Of a stretch of 58,052 nt of DNA, positions 51,450 to 58,052 are shown piece after piece (position 1 is the stretch's first letter; each line of letters starts with the position of its first letter). Origin of the DNA: GCA-2708415 sp964351905 (GTDB lineage: Bacteria > Pseudomonadota > Alphaproteobacteria > Micavibrionales > Micavibrionaceae). The stretch is taken from the NCBI GenBank assembly GCA_964351905.1, contig CAYGPG010000009.1, positions 1-58,052 of the forward strand. The letters run 5' to 3'. Made by a program: the position numbers and the translations under genes. Below the pieces are notes generated by a model. That model did no database searches. It saw nothing but the letters and a program-made list of their open reading frames with translations, and was not told the DNA's origin.

Positions 51450-52086
51450 GCTTTGAAAGCTCTTCTATTTCTTCTGTTGTAGGCTTTAGTTTTTCGATAC
51501 GTGCCATGATTTTCTTGGCAAAGCTGTCAATCTTATCTTCATATTGAAGCGGGTTAGAAGTTTCAAACCTAAACACGCCTTCATTACGGTCCAGCAGGAT
51601 CACAACATCAGCTTTTGGAAATTTCAAAAGTTCATTCAAAATATTGACCCGCTCTTCGGTCAAAAACTTGCTCATGGCGCTTTCATTTTGAACACGTATT
51701 AAGTGTGCTTTATCCCAATTTCCTTTTTCAACTTTATAAGGTTTTGTCACTTCCAAAGATTCAATAAAGGGACGCATTTTTTCTGTCCCTGCCGCAACAC
51801 CATCAAAGAAAGGAAAGCTTGTGTTAATTTGCGCGACAATAATTTGGCGGTCTTTTCGGCTATCTTCATTTTGTTGAACAGCAGTAAAGAAAGAAAAAGA
51901 ATATTCACCAATCTTCCCTTCCATTGTAGGCGATTCAAAAAATTTATTTGCGTTAAAACTTAAACCATTTTTTTCCGCAAAAGATTTCCATGCCTGCTTT
52001 TGTTTGATCAAAATTATGGTCGACCACGTGGTCGCCCCTAAAATAATCACGGCGAGTAAGAACCAAATTAAAAACCAAATAGACAA
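51436..52086 (-). CDS. Hypothetical single-TM membrane protein
   Basis: 216 residues: an N-terminal membrane helix (I-W-F-L-I-W-F-L-L-A-V-I-I-L-G-A-T-T-W-S) followed by a soluble alpha/beta domain. It ends with a Glu/Lys-rich helix. I do not recognise a family. Its 3' end overlaps the convergent glucosidase gene by 14 nt. Confidence 0.72.
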   Translation of the reverse strand: MSIWFLIWFLLAVIILGATTWSTIILIKQKQAWKSFAEKNGLSFNANKFFESPTMEGKIGEYSFSFFTAVQQNEDSRKDRQIIVAQINTSFPFFDGVAAGTEKMRPFIESLEVTKPYKVEKGNWDKAHLIRVQNESAMSKFLTEERVNILNELLKFPKADVVILLDRNEGVFRFETSNPLQYEDKIDSFAKKIMARIEKLKPTTEEIEELSKLIQK

Positions 52087-52163
52087 AATAAAAATCCCTT
52101 TAGATTACATGTACTTATATTATTCTACCTTGAAAGAAGGCTTAAAGTCACTTTTTATAAAAA

Positions 52164-52769
52164 TTACTTCTTCGAAACTGCAAATTTTCTAAATATCTTA
52201 TCTGCTTTTTTGAGAGCTTTTTGAGGAATAGATTGCGTTTCTGAGGCTTCAATCTCTTTTTGAGCCACTTCAGGCTGCCTCTCCACCTCTTCTAACTCTT
52301 CTACAACAGAATCTACAGGTTCTGCTATTTTCTGACGTTCGACTTGCGTCGAATACTCTTTTGTAATTCTGATTTCAGGGCGTTGATCCAATATATGCTC
52401 ACGCTTTTTCGCAATCGGTTGAGTGCTATAAAAATTAAGCTCATCATATTCTGTAGAGATATATTTAGAAATACGCAGCCCCATCATGCTTTGCTGGTTT
52501 TCTAACGGCTCATCTATATTTTCCAAGGCCACGACTACATCATTATTTTCGGGCATTAAAGGATCTAACGCGACATCCTTACGCGGTGCCATAGACATCA
52601 TCACCCAACCAAGACCACCGCCTGCGGTTCTCACTTCGCCTTGGTTATTATTGGAATGCCCCACCAATTCCCATTTTTTTGTTGAAGGCGAAGCCGCATT
52701 AAAGTCACAAGCGCCCACGCCCAAAAGCGTTAAAATGCTTATGCATTTAAGGTACTTAGCGAAATTCAT
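52164..52769 (-). CDS. Hypothetical lipoprotein
   Basis: 201 residues with a lipoprotein signal ending L-L-G-V-G-A-C-D. The C-terminal half is Glu-rich and probably disordered with a basic end (K-K-A-D-K-I-F-R-K-F). The start at 52769 is supported by GAGGA and the signal peptide. Family unknown. Confidence 0.75.
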   Translation of the reverse strand: MNFAKYLKCISILTLLGVGACDFNAASPSTKKWELVGHSNNNQGEVRTAGGGLGWVMMSMAPRKDVALDPLMPENNDVVVALENIDEPLENQQSMMGLRISKYISTEYDELNFYSTQPIAKKREHILDQRPEIRITKEYSTQVERQKIAEPVDSVVEELEEVERQPEVAQKEIEASETQSIPQKALKKADKIFRKFAVSKK

Positions 52770-52984
52770 TATATCCTCAAGAATATGAGCGTCGAAATAG
52801 AGATAAATGATCCACAGAGATATCCACAAATCATACCTCTAAGGATATCTATATTTGCGAATCCGCACAATAGCTAAGGTTTTTAAATTTATTATGGCAA
52901 AACAATACTCTACCTACCCTCAAATTTGCATTTCAAAGCCCAAAAATGAGACACTAAATATTATTAGACAAATGAAGGAAACAA

Positions 52985-53419
52985 ATGTCAGAAACGCCAC
53001 TCCATGATAATTTAACATCGCGTATTATTCCCGGCCTCAGTGCTGAGTATCAAATTGTGTCATTACCCTATTGGGCTTGGTATTGGCTGGAAGATTTTAT
53101 GAAAGCCAATCGTATCAGTTATCAGGGAATTTATGAGACATTCGGCGCAGACAGCAATATCAACTATACCCTTCGAAATTTAGCAGAGCTTCACCATGAA
53201 TATGCCATGCGCGAGCTATACAACCTTGCCAATGACAATGAGGCAAAAAACGACGATATTATTGCGCGTATTCAACAAAATAAAGATCAGAGCAATAGAG
53301 CGACAAAATCTTATGTCTTGCCCAAAATATACAAGCTTTTTGGGTTTATGCCCTGTGCAACAACATTAGAAGCCGTCTGGGAACGTCGCCATTATAAAGA
53401 TCATAATAAGGTTAATTAG
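52985..53419 (+). CDS. Hypothetical cytoplasmic protein
   Basis: 144 residues, mostly helical, with two Trp-rich stretches (L-P-Y-W-A-W-Y-W-L-E-D-F-M). No signal peptide. GAAGGA precedes the start. I do not recognise a family. It has its own terminator and is divergent from the lipoprotein gene. Confidence 0.72.
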   Translation: MSETPLHDNLTSRIIPGLSAEYQIVSLPYWAWYWLEDFMKANRISYQGIYETFGADSNINYTLRNLAELHHEYAMRELYNLANDNEAKNDDIIARIQQNKDQSNRATKSYVLPKIYKLFGFMPCATTLEAVWERRHYKDHNKVN

Positions 53420-53455
53420 AGTAAGACTTCATTTTATTTCTCCCCCCAAACTAAA

Positions 53456-53488
53456 AGACACTTATGGCTCTCATAAGTGTCTCTTTTT
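53456..53488 (+). terminator. Rho-independent terminator
   Basis: AGACACTTATG-GCTCT-CATAAGTGTCT, an 11-bp stem, followed by CTTTTT. The opposite strand reads TTTTAGTTT after the stem, so it may serve both convergent genes. Confidence 0.92.
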
Positions 53489-54197
53489 ATCTCAACATCT
53501 GAAGAAGCTTTTTATCCTTATTACTTAGGTTATTGAACCCTTTCGTATCACGAATAAAGAGGAGAAAGTTGTTAAAATATTTTTTGCGTGCATCGGCGGG
53601 CTGAGTTTGTAAAAATTCACTAAAACCACCAACAAAATCTTCTGATATATCCGCGCGAACAACCATTTGATCTAGCTCATTATCAAAATAAGCCAAACCA
53701 TCAAATATTTTGTGCCCTTGTCCTTGCATTAAAATTTGCGCTTTAAATCGATTAAATAAATCCCCCCATGGATTATCTTCTAGTAAGGGATTGCCAATAA
53801 TTGGCTCGTCATCCGGAAGGCCATAAGCACGGCGAATAAAAATAGCGATTGCCCGTTGTGAGCCAATATTTTGTAATGTTTCTTCATCAATCCCTACCCA
53901 AAGGAACAATAAAGTTGCAATCTCAGTGTTTACCTGACGATAATTTACAAACAAAAAAGCTTCATCATAACTGACAAGTCCTTCAGCCAAACGGAGCATA
54001 CGCCCGCTATCATTAAGCGCTTGATTTAAAGGCGGCAGGTTTCCAAAAGGAGCTATATTAAAAGCTTGATCAGGGCGCGCCGCATTCTCCGGCGTGCGGT
54101 TAAAGAAAAAGAGCGTCAACAAAATAAGAAAAACAAAACAAACAGCACCGATAATAAATTTCTTATTGTCAGGCAATGTTATTTGTATATTTTGCAT
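53487..54197 (-). CDS. Hypothetical signal-anchored protein
   Basis: 236 residues: an N-terminal membrane helix (F-I-I-G-A-V-C-F-V-F-L-I-L-L-T-L-F-F-F) followed by an alpha-helical extracytoplasmic domain. Family unknown. The ATG at 54197 is preferred over the TTG at 54200. It begins 5 nt after lysS, so it is in its operon. Confidence 0.75.
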   Translation of the reverse strand: MQNIQITLPDNKKFIIGAVCFVFLILLTLFFFNRTPENAARPDQAFNIAPFGNLPPLNQALNDSGRMLRLAEGLVSYDEAFLFVNYRQVNTEIATLLFLWVGIDEETLQNIGSQRAIAIFIRRAYGLPDDEPIIGNPLLEDNPWGDLFNRFKAQILMQGQGHKIFDGLAYFDNELDQMVVRADISEDFVGGFSEFLQTQPADARKKYFNNFLLFIRDTKGFNNLSNKDKKLLQMLR

Positions 54198-54202
54198 CAA
54201 CT

Positions 54203-55705
54203 TTATTTTTTAGGTTTTAATGTCGGGAAGCAAATAACGTCACGGATATTAGATGAATTGGTGAGCAGCATGACCAAACGATCAATACCAAGCCCCCAAC
54301 CACCTGTTGGTGGAAGGCCAACTTCAAGCGCTGTGACAAAATCTTCATCAAGCATTTGGGCTTCTTCATCGCCGGCTTCGCCTTGTGCGACTTGCTCCAT
54401 AAAGCGTTGATATTGGATTTTGGGATCGTTTAATTCTGAGAACGCATTTGCAATTTCCCATCCATTCACGAAAGTTTCAAAACGCTCCACCAAGCGTGGA
54501 TCATCGCTCTTTTGTTTTGCGAGCGGTGAGATGTCCGTCGGTAAATCTGTTACATGCGTTGGCTGTATCAAATCATCTTCAACACGGGCGTCAAAAACTT
54601 CGGCGACAACTTGCCCCCATTTCATATTCTCATCCACGTGAACGCCAATATCCTTGGCGGCTTTAATCGCTCCTTCTGCCGTATCAATAGCCAAGAAATC
54701 TACGCCTGTTTTTTCTTGAACCAATCCGCACATGGATTGACGCGCCCATGGCTTACCGAAATCAATTTCTTTATCACCAAAAGGAATTTTGGTTGTGCCA
54801 TGCACTTTTTCAACTGTTTTTCTGATAAGGTCTTCAATCAAATCCATGATGTCCTTATAATCTTTATAAGAATGATAAGCCTCTATCGAAGTGAATTCTG
54901 GATTGTGTTTAATGGACACGCCTTCATTTCGAAAACAGCGACCAATTTCATAAACAGAATCAGCCAAGCCGCCTACAATTAAACGTTTTAGCGGCAATTC
55001 CGTTGCAACACGAAGGTAAAAGTTCGCATCCAGTGCATTGTGATGGGTAACAAATGGCTTTGCTGTCGCGCCGCCCATGATGGAATGTAGGATTGGTGTT
55101 TCAACTTCAACGGCGCCAGTATCATCCATGTAATTACGGATATGTTTTACAATTTTTGAGCGCATAAGAAGTGTTTCTTTTGACCCTTCATTTGAGATCA
55201 AATCTAAATAGCGTTGGCGGTAGCGTTGTTCAATATCTGTTAATCCATGATGTTTTTCAGGGAGAATTTCTAAAGACTTGGTGAGCATTGTTGTTTGTGT
55301 ACAACGTATAGAAAGTTCACCGCGTGGCGTACGGCGCATTGTGCCTTCTGCTCCAATGATGTCACCAAGATCATAAAGCTTAAGTAATTCTAACTGCTCC
55401 GCATCCATTGAATCTTTGTGGCAGAACACTTGAATTTTACCGCTCACATCCATGAGGTCGATAAACATACCGTTATTACGCATCGCCATGATACGGCCCG
55501 CAACACGCACGACATCTGTTGTTTCTTCACCATCTGCCAGACCTTCATATTTAGCGTGGATTTCAGCCGCCTCGTGCGTGCGATCAAAGTTCGCAGGATA
55601 TGGATTGATGCCCTTGGCAATTAATTCCTGCAATTTATGTTCTTTGGCCTGACGCGGGTCTGTTAAATCTAAATTTTCAGGGGCTTTTTCAGCTTCGGCA
55701 GTCAT
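54203..55705 (-). CDS. lysS: Lysyl-tRNA synthetase, class II
   Basis: 500 residues. N-terminal OB-fold anticodon-binding domain (V-R-V-A-G-R-I-M-A-M-R-N), then the class II core with motif 2 F-R-N-E-G-V-S-I-K-H-N-P-E-F-T and motif 3 G-L-G-I-D-R-L-V-M-L-L. Charges tRNA-Lys. Confidence 0.97.
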   Translation of the reverse strand: MTAEAEKAPENLDLTDPRQAKEHKLQELIAKGINPYPANFDRTHEAAEIHAKYEGLADGEETTDVVRVAGRIMAMRNNGMFIDLMDVSGKIQVFCHKDSMDAEQLELLKLYDLGDIIGAEGTMRRTPRGELSIRCTQTTMLTKSLEILPEKHHGLTDIEQRYRQRYLDLISNEGSKETLLMRSKIVKHIRNYMDDTGAVEVETPILHSIMGGATAKPFVTHHNALDANFYLRVATELPLKRLIVGGLADSVYEIGRCFRNEGVSIKHNPEFTSIEAYHSYKDYKDIMDLIEDLIRKTVEKVHGTTKIPFGDKEIDFGKPWARQSMCGLVQEKTGVDFLAIDTAEGAIKAAKDIGVHVDENMKWGQVVAEVFDARVEDDLIQPTHVTDLPTDISPLAKQKSDDPRLVERFETFVNGWEIANAFSELNDPKIQYQRFMEQVAQGEAGDEEAQMLDEDFVTALEVGLPPTGGWGLGIDRLVMLLTNSSNIRDVICFPTLKPKK

Positions 55706-55748
55706 TTAAGTCTCTTTGTTTTAAGTTGAACTGTGTTAAAATATTCTT

Positions 55749-56480
55749 ATGTCACTTTTTGAACCAAAAATGATGAAAAATCAAGGACTTCCCTCTTCTT
55801 CCCGTGTAGATGAAAAAGGAAGTGTAATCGTTTGGATCTTAATTATGGTGACGCTCTTCGCTGCACTTGGGTACGCCGTCTCACAAGGGTCACGCGGGAG
55901 TACCGCACAACTTAGTGAGCAACAGGCTCAATTAGGCGCGACAGAGATATTAGATTATGCCCGTCAAATCAAAGATACGGTACGTCAGCTTCAAATTAAT
56001 GGATGTGACGAGACAGAAATTGATCATGGAAATACTATTTATAAACAAGAGAATGGGACAAATAACTATGCTCCTGGTACGAACTTAAATGCACCTCCCG
56101 ATGGCAGTTGTGGCATTTTTCATACCAATGGAGGGAGCTTACGTCCACGGATATTTGATAACGTTGAGCCAACACCTTCAGGAGCTACGCTCGCAAGTGG
56201 ACACGCCACACTTACAGATCGCGATATTCTAGGAATTGGAACTGATGGAGAATTAGACACAGTATTTGTAATTTCAGGAATTAATCAACAGATATGTGTG
56301 GCAATTAATAATTCTTTGGGCGTTGAGAACCCAAACGATTTTCCCCCTGCTGAAGTAGACATCGATCCTATTATTGGCGACGAAGCATCAGATTTAGTCG
56401 GTCAAAGCACCTTTTGCCTCTATAAAGACAGCGCGACAAACAAACGACATATCTTTCATCAAGTTCTGTTAGCGAGATAA
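55749..56480 (+). CDS. Pilin-like protein 1 of a tandem pair
   Basis: 243 residues. A short N-terminus then a hydrophobic helix (G-S-V-I-V-W-I-L-I-M-V-T-L-F-A-A-L-G-Y-A) and a helical continuation, as in type IV pilin-like or PilX-like minor pseudopilins, though without a clear prepilin G-F-T-L-x-E motif. The domain has Cys at G-C-D-E, S-C-G-I and Q-I-C-V. It shares a shape with the next gene (A-x-E-I-L-x-Y-A, G-C-x-E-x-E-I, H-x-V-L-x-A-R end). Confidence 0.72.
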   Translation: MSLFEPKMMKNQGLPSSSRVDEKGSVIVWILIMVTLFAALGYAVSQGSRGSTAQLSEQQAQLGATEILDYARQIKDTVRQLQINGCDETEIDHGNTIYKQENGTNNYAPGTNLNAPPDGSCGIFHTNGGSLRPRIFDNVEPTPSGATLASGHATLTDRDILGIGTDGELDTVFVISGINQQICVAINNSLGVENPNDFPPAEVDIDPIIGDEASDLVGQSTFCLYKDSATNKRHIFHQVLLAR

Positions 56481-56483
56481 TTT

Positions 56484-57329
56484 ATGAAACAGCACGCACA
56501 AATATCGTCATTGCGAGGAGTCCGTAAGGCGGCGCGACAATACAGAGATTTAAACAGCTATTCTGGATTGCTTCGCTACGCTCGCAATGACAAAGAGGCA
56601 GGAAATGCGCTTATTTTTATTCTCATCGCGATTGTGCTTTTGGGACTGTTAACGGTAACGCTCACGCGTTCTGGAGACAGCACGAATGACACTGGTGATT
56701 TTGAACAAAACCAGATCGCCGCGAGTGAAATTTTAACTTACGCCAAATCCATCGAAAACGCTGTACAATCTCTTCTTGCTCGAGGCTGTAGTGAAAACGA
56801 AATTTCTTTTTGGCATGACAGTGATGGCAACGGTACAGAAGATGGAAGTGATGATTATTATAATGATAAATCACCTACAGATCGTTCTTGTCATGTTTTT
56901 GATGTTTCTGGGGTGGGGCTTAATTATTTTCAGATTAATGAAGATTATTTTGATTCAAATCAATCTACTGAAACTCTATATGGAGAAAATTATTTTCCTA
57001 GTTCTGTTTGTGTACAAAATGTAGGTTCTGGATCTACAAACTGTCAAAGTAATGGTGTAAATGATGAAGAGATTTTAATATTTATTCCTTATTTAAAAGA
57101 AAATATATGCAAATCAATTAATACAAGCTTAACTGGGTCGTCTGATATACCAAAAGATACTGGTGCTATGTGGCCTAATGATCATTCAAAATTCACAGGC
57201 AATCTGAGTGATGGTAATAGCATAACATTGCTAGGTGGATACCATGGAACATCTTCATTATGCATTGAAGGAGACACCAGACCCGTCGCCGGCACTTATC
57301 ATTTCTACCACGTCCTGCACGCCCGTTAA
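56484..57329 (+). CDS. Pilin-like protein 2 with a repeat-encoded N-terminus
   Basis: 281 residues, paralogous to the preceding gene: hydrophobic helix A-L-I-F-I-L-I-A-I-V-L-L-G-L-L, then A-S-E-I-L-T-Y-A-K-S-I, G-C-S-E-N-E-I, D-R-S-C-H-V-F-D and the final Y-H-F-Y-H-V-L-H-A-R. Residues 8-36 are encoded by a family A palindromic element, placed before the hydrophobic helix. Coupled to gene 1 (3-nt gap). Its function is presumably a surface or secretion fibre subunit. The middle of the gene is AT-rich. Confidence 0.75.
   Translation: MKQHAQISSLRGVRKAARQYRDLNSYSGLLRYARNDKEAGNALIFILIAIVLLGLLTVTLTRSGDSTNDTGDFEQNQIAASEILTYAKSIENAVQSLLARGCSENEISFWHDSDGNGTEDGSDDYYNDKSPTDRSCHVFDVSGVGLNYFQINEDYFDSNQSTETLYGENYFPSSVCVQNVGSGSTNCQSNGVNDEEILIFIPYLKENICKSINTSLTGSSDIPKDTGAMWPNDHSKFTGNLSDGNSITLLGGYHGTSSLCIEGDTRPVAGTYHFYHVLHAR
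56506..56591. repeat. Family A palindromic element inside pilin-like gene 2
   Basis: Arms CGTCATTGCGAG (56506-56517) and CTCGCAATGAC (56581-56591). It translates in frame as residues 8-36 (S-S-L-R-G-V-R-K...L-R-Y-A-R-N-D). Confidence 0.88.
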
Positions 57330-57394
57330 TTTACTTGTGTAGCACACTGCCTTAATCATATCGCCCTATCCCGCCAATATGCTATGGTTTTAGT

Positions 57395-58052
57395 ATGAAT
57401 CAGACGTCTCAATCTGCGCCAAATACTGCCCCCATCAGCCTGCCTGATGTGCCTGTTCTTTGTGCCAATGCGCGCCAAGCGTCGATTTTGACGACAGATG
57501 GTGAAATACGCGTTGTCGACCACGAAGCCGCCAAGCAGATCATTCATAAAAAACCTGTTCTTGTGTGTCACGCACCTTATACGTGTAAGCAGCTGGGTGC
57601 CCAAGATATTCTTGGGTTCGATATTCTTGAGCTTTTTGCCTTTGTACATCCCACAAAATTTTGTGTGCCGACGCCTTTTGGTATTGCCAAGGCGTTAGGC
57701 ATTTCACTGCCCGAAGGGTTTGATGAACATCCTATTGCGCTCATGGAAGCCGCAAAAGCTCTCCTTTCCGATTTACGCAACGATATGTGGCAAGCCAAAG
57801 CCAACCCGCTCAACATCGCCAACGTCATGGGGCAACAGGGCAAAGGATGGAATTGGACACCGTTTATTTTTTCTACCCTTGGTGAAACGTATGATCCGCG
57901 AATTCCCGTCATCAGCAAGGCCGATTTAAATATATGGAAGCATCTTCCTGAATGGTCAGAAGAAGCGCCAGTGCCGCCGCCATCCCATCACCCCGTCACA
58001 GGAGAAGAAGCGCGAGCGCGTTTAAAAAAATTATTAGGTGTCGGATCAGAAG
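57395..58052 (+). CDS. DinG-family ATP-dependent DNA helicase, N-terminal part (3' truncated)
   Basis: 219 codons open to the window edge, starting M-N-Q-T-S-Q-S-A-P-N. The N-terminal domain has the alphaproteobacterial DinG-type pattern: V-L-V-C-H-A-P-Y-T, F-D-I-L-E-L-F-A-F-V-H-P, F-C-V-P-T-P-F-G-I-A-K-A-L-G-I, then A-R-A-R-L-K-K-L-L-G before the edge. The helicase motifs would follow outside the window. A dozen nt before the ATG lack a good ribosome site. Confident family call from motifs; full function inferred. Confidence 0.8.
   Translation, partial: MNQTSQSAPNTAPISLPDVPVLCANARQASILTTDGEIRVVDHEAAKQIIHKKPVLVCHAPYTCKQLGAQDILGFDILELFAFVHPTKFCVPTPFGIAKALGISLPEGFDEHPIALMEAAKALLSDLRNDMWQAKANPLNIANVMGQQGKGWNWTPFIFSTLGETYDPRIPVISKADLNIWKHLPEWSEEAPVPPPSHHPVTGEEARARLKKLLGVGSE

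Noticed and set aside
57356..57649. Minus-strand ORF of 97 codons opposite the DinG-like gene
   Set aside because: Antisense shadow of a gene with clear family motifs; no ribosome site or family resemblance.
1..58052. CRISPR arrays, insertion sequences, integrases and phage genes
   Set aside because: No regularly spaced repeats, transposase or integrase motifs were seen; the palindromes are dispersed singly.

Overview
The window reads as a chromosomal segment of a free-living or host-associated Gram-negative alphaproteobacterium. The evidence is gene order: rph and rdgB-hemW back to back with hrcA-grpE, dnaK-dnaJ followed by dapB and nth, map next to radC, a bactofilin, and a DinG-type helicase with the alphaproteobacterial N-terminal domain. 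Base composition is moderate to low in GC, with AT-rich islets. I cannot name the genus from sequence alone. A run of ten N inside the dikinase gene shows that this is a draft assembly. I see no transposase, integrase, CRISPR array or phage module.

Layout. 1-4261: tail of a YgfZ/GcvT-like folate protein, a HAD phosphatase, a probably broken membrane-protein gene and pyruvate phosphate dikinase. 4417-5564: an AT-rich two-gene cassette of unknown function with its own promoter. 5559-14000: acetyltransferase, DUF2147 protein, tRNA m6A methyltransferase, polyprenyl diphosphate synthase, a barrel protein plus MerP-like pair, a Rap1a/Tai-like protein, an orphan C-terminal half of a SUV3-type helicase, and HemW. 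13824-24309: nucleotide and RNA quality control (RdgB, a 2H phosphoesterase, RNase PH) and the heat-shock set HrcA, GrpE, DnaK, DnaJ, with PurC between. 24478-28979: thioesterase, APH(6)-like kinase, DapB, Ogt, a small asparaginase-like protein, endonuclease III and a lipoprotein. 29152-34646: bactofilin, a DUF389 membrane protein, a coiled-coil membrane protein, UvrC and tRNA-Leu(UAA). 34710-42834: an RND efflux operon (outer-membrane factor, adaptor, pump, TetR) divergent from a porin. 42835-48950: CinA-like protein, Map, RadC, PurB, bacterioferritin with its ferredoxin, and a periplasmic cyclophilin. 49076-58052: PhzF-like protein, GH13 glucosidase, several lineage-specific membrane or lipoproteins, LysS, two tandem pilin-like genes and the start of a DinG-family helicase cut by the window edge.

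The most striking non-gene signal is a set of dispersed palindromic elements of two families. Family A has outer arms CGTCATTGCGAG / CTCGCAATGACG, often with inner hairpins. Family B is built on GTCATCCC...GGGATGAC. About a dozen copies lie in 58 kb. At least three lie in frame inside genes (the acetyltransferase at 5559, hemW and the second pilin-like gene), and a fourth supplies the C-terminal residues and stop codon of rdgB. This resembles the protein-coding palindromic elements known from Rickettsia.

Other points for a second look: a one-mismatch parS-like site at 45993-46008, an in-frame stop splitting a membrane-protein gene at 1100, a helicase C-terminal domain without its ATPase, a composition mosaic inside map, paired Fur-like boxes before bfd, a palindromic candidate operator for the efflux TetR, and an N-gap in the dikinase that is probably shorter than the sequence it replaces.
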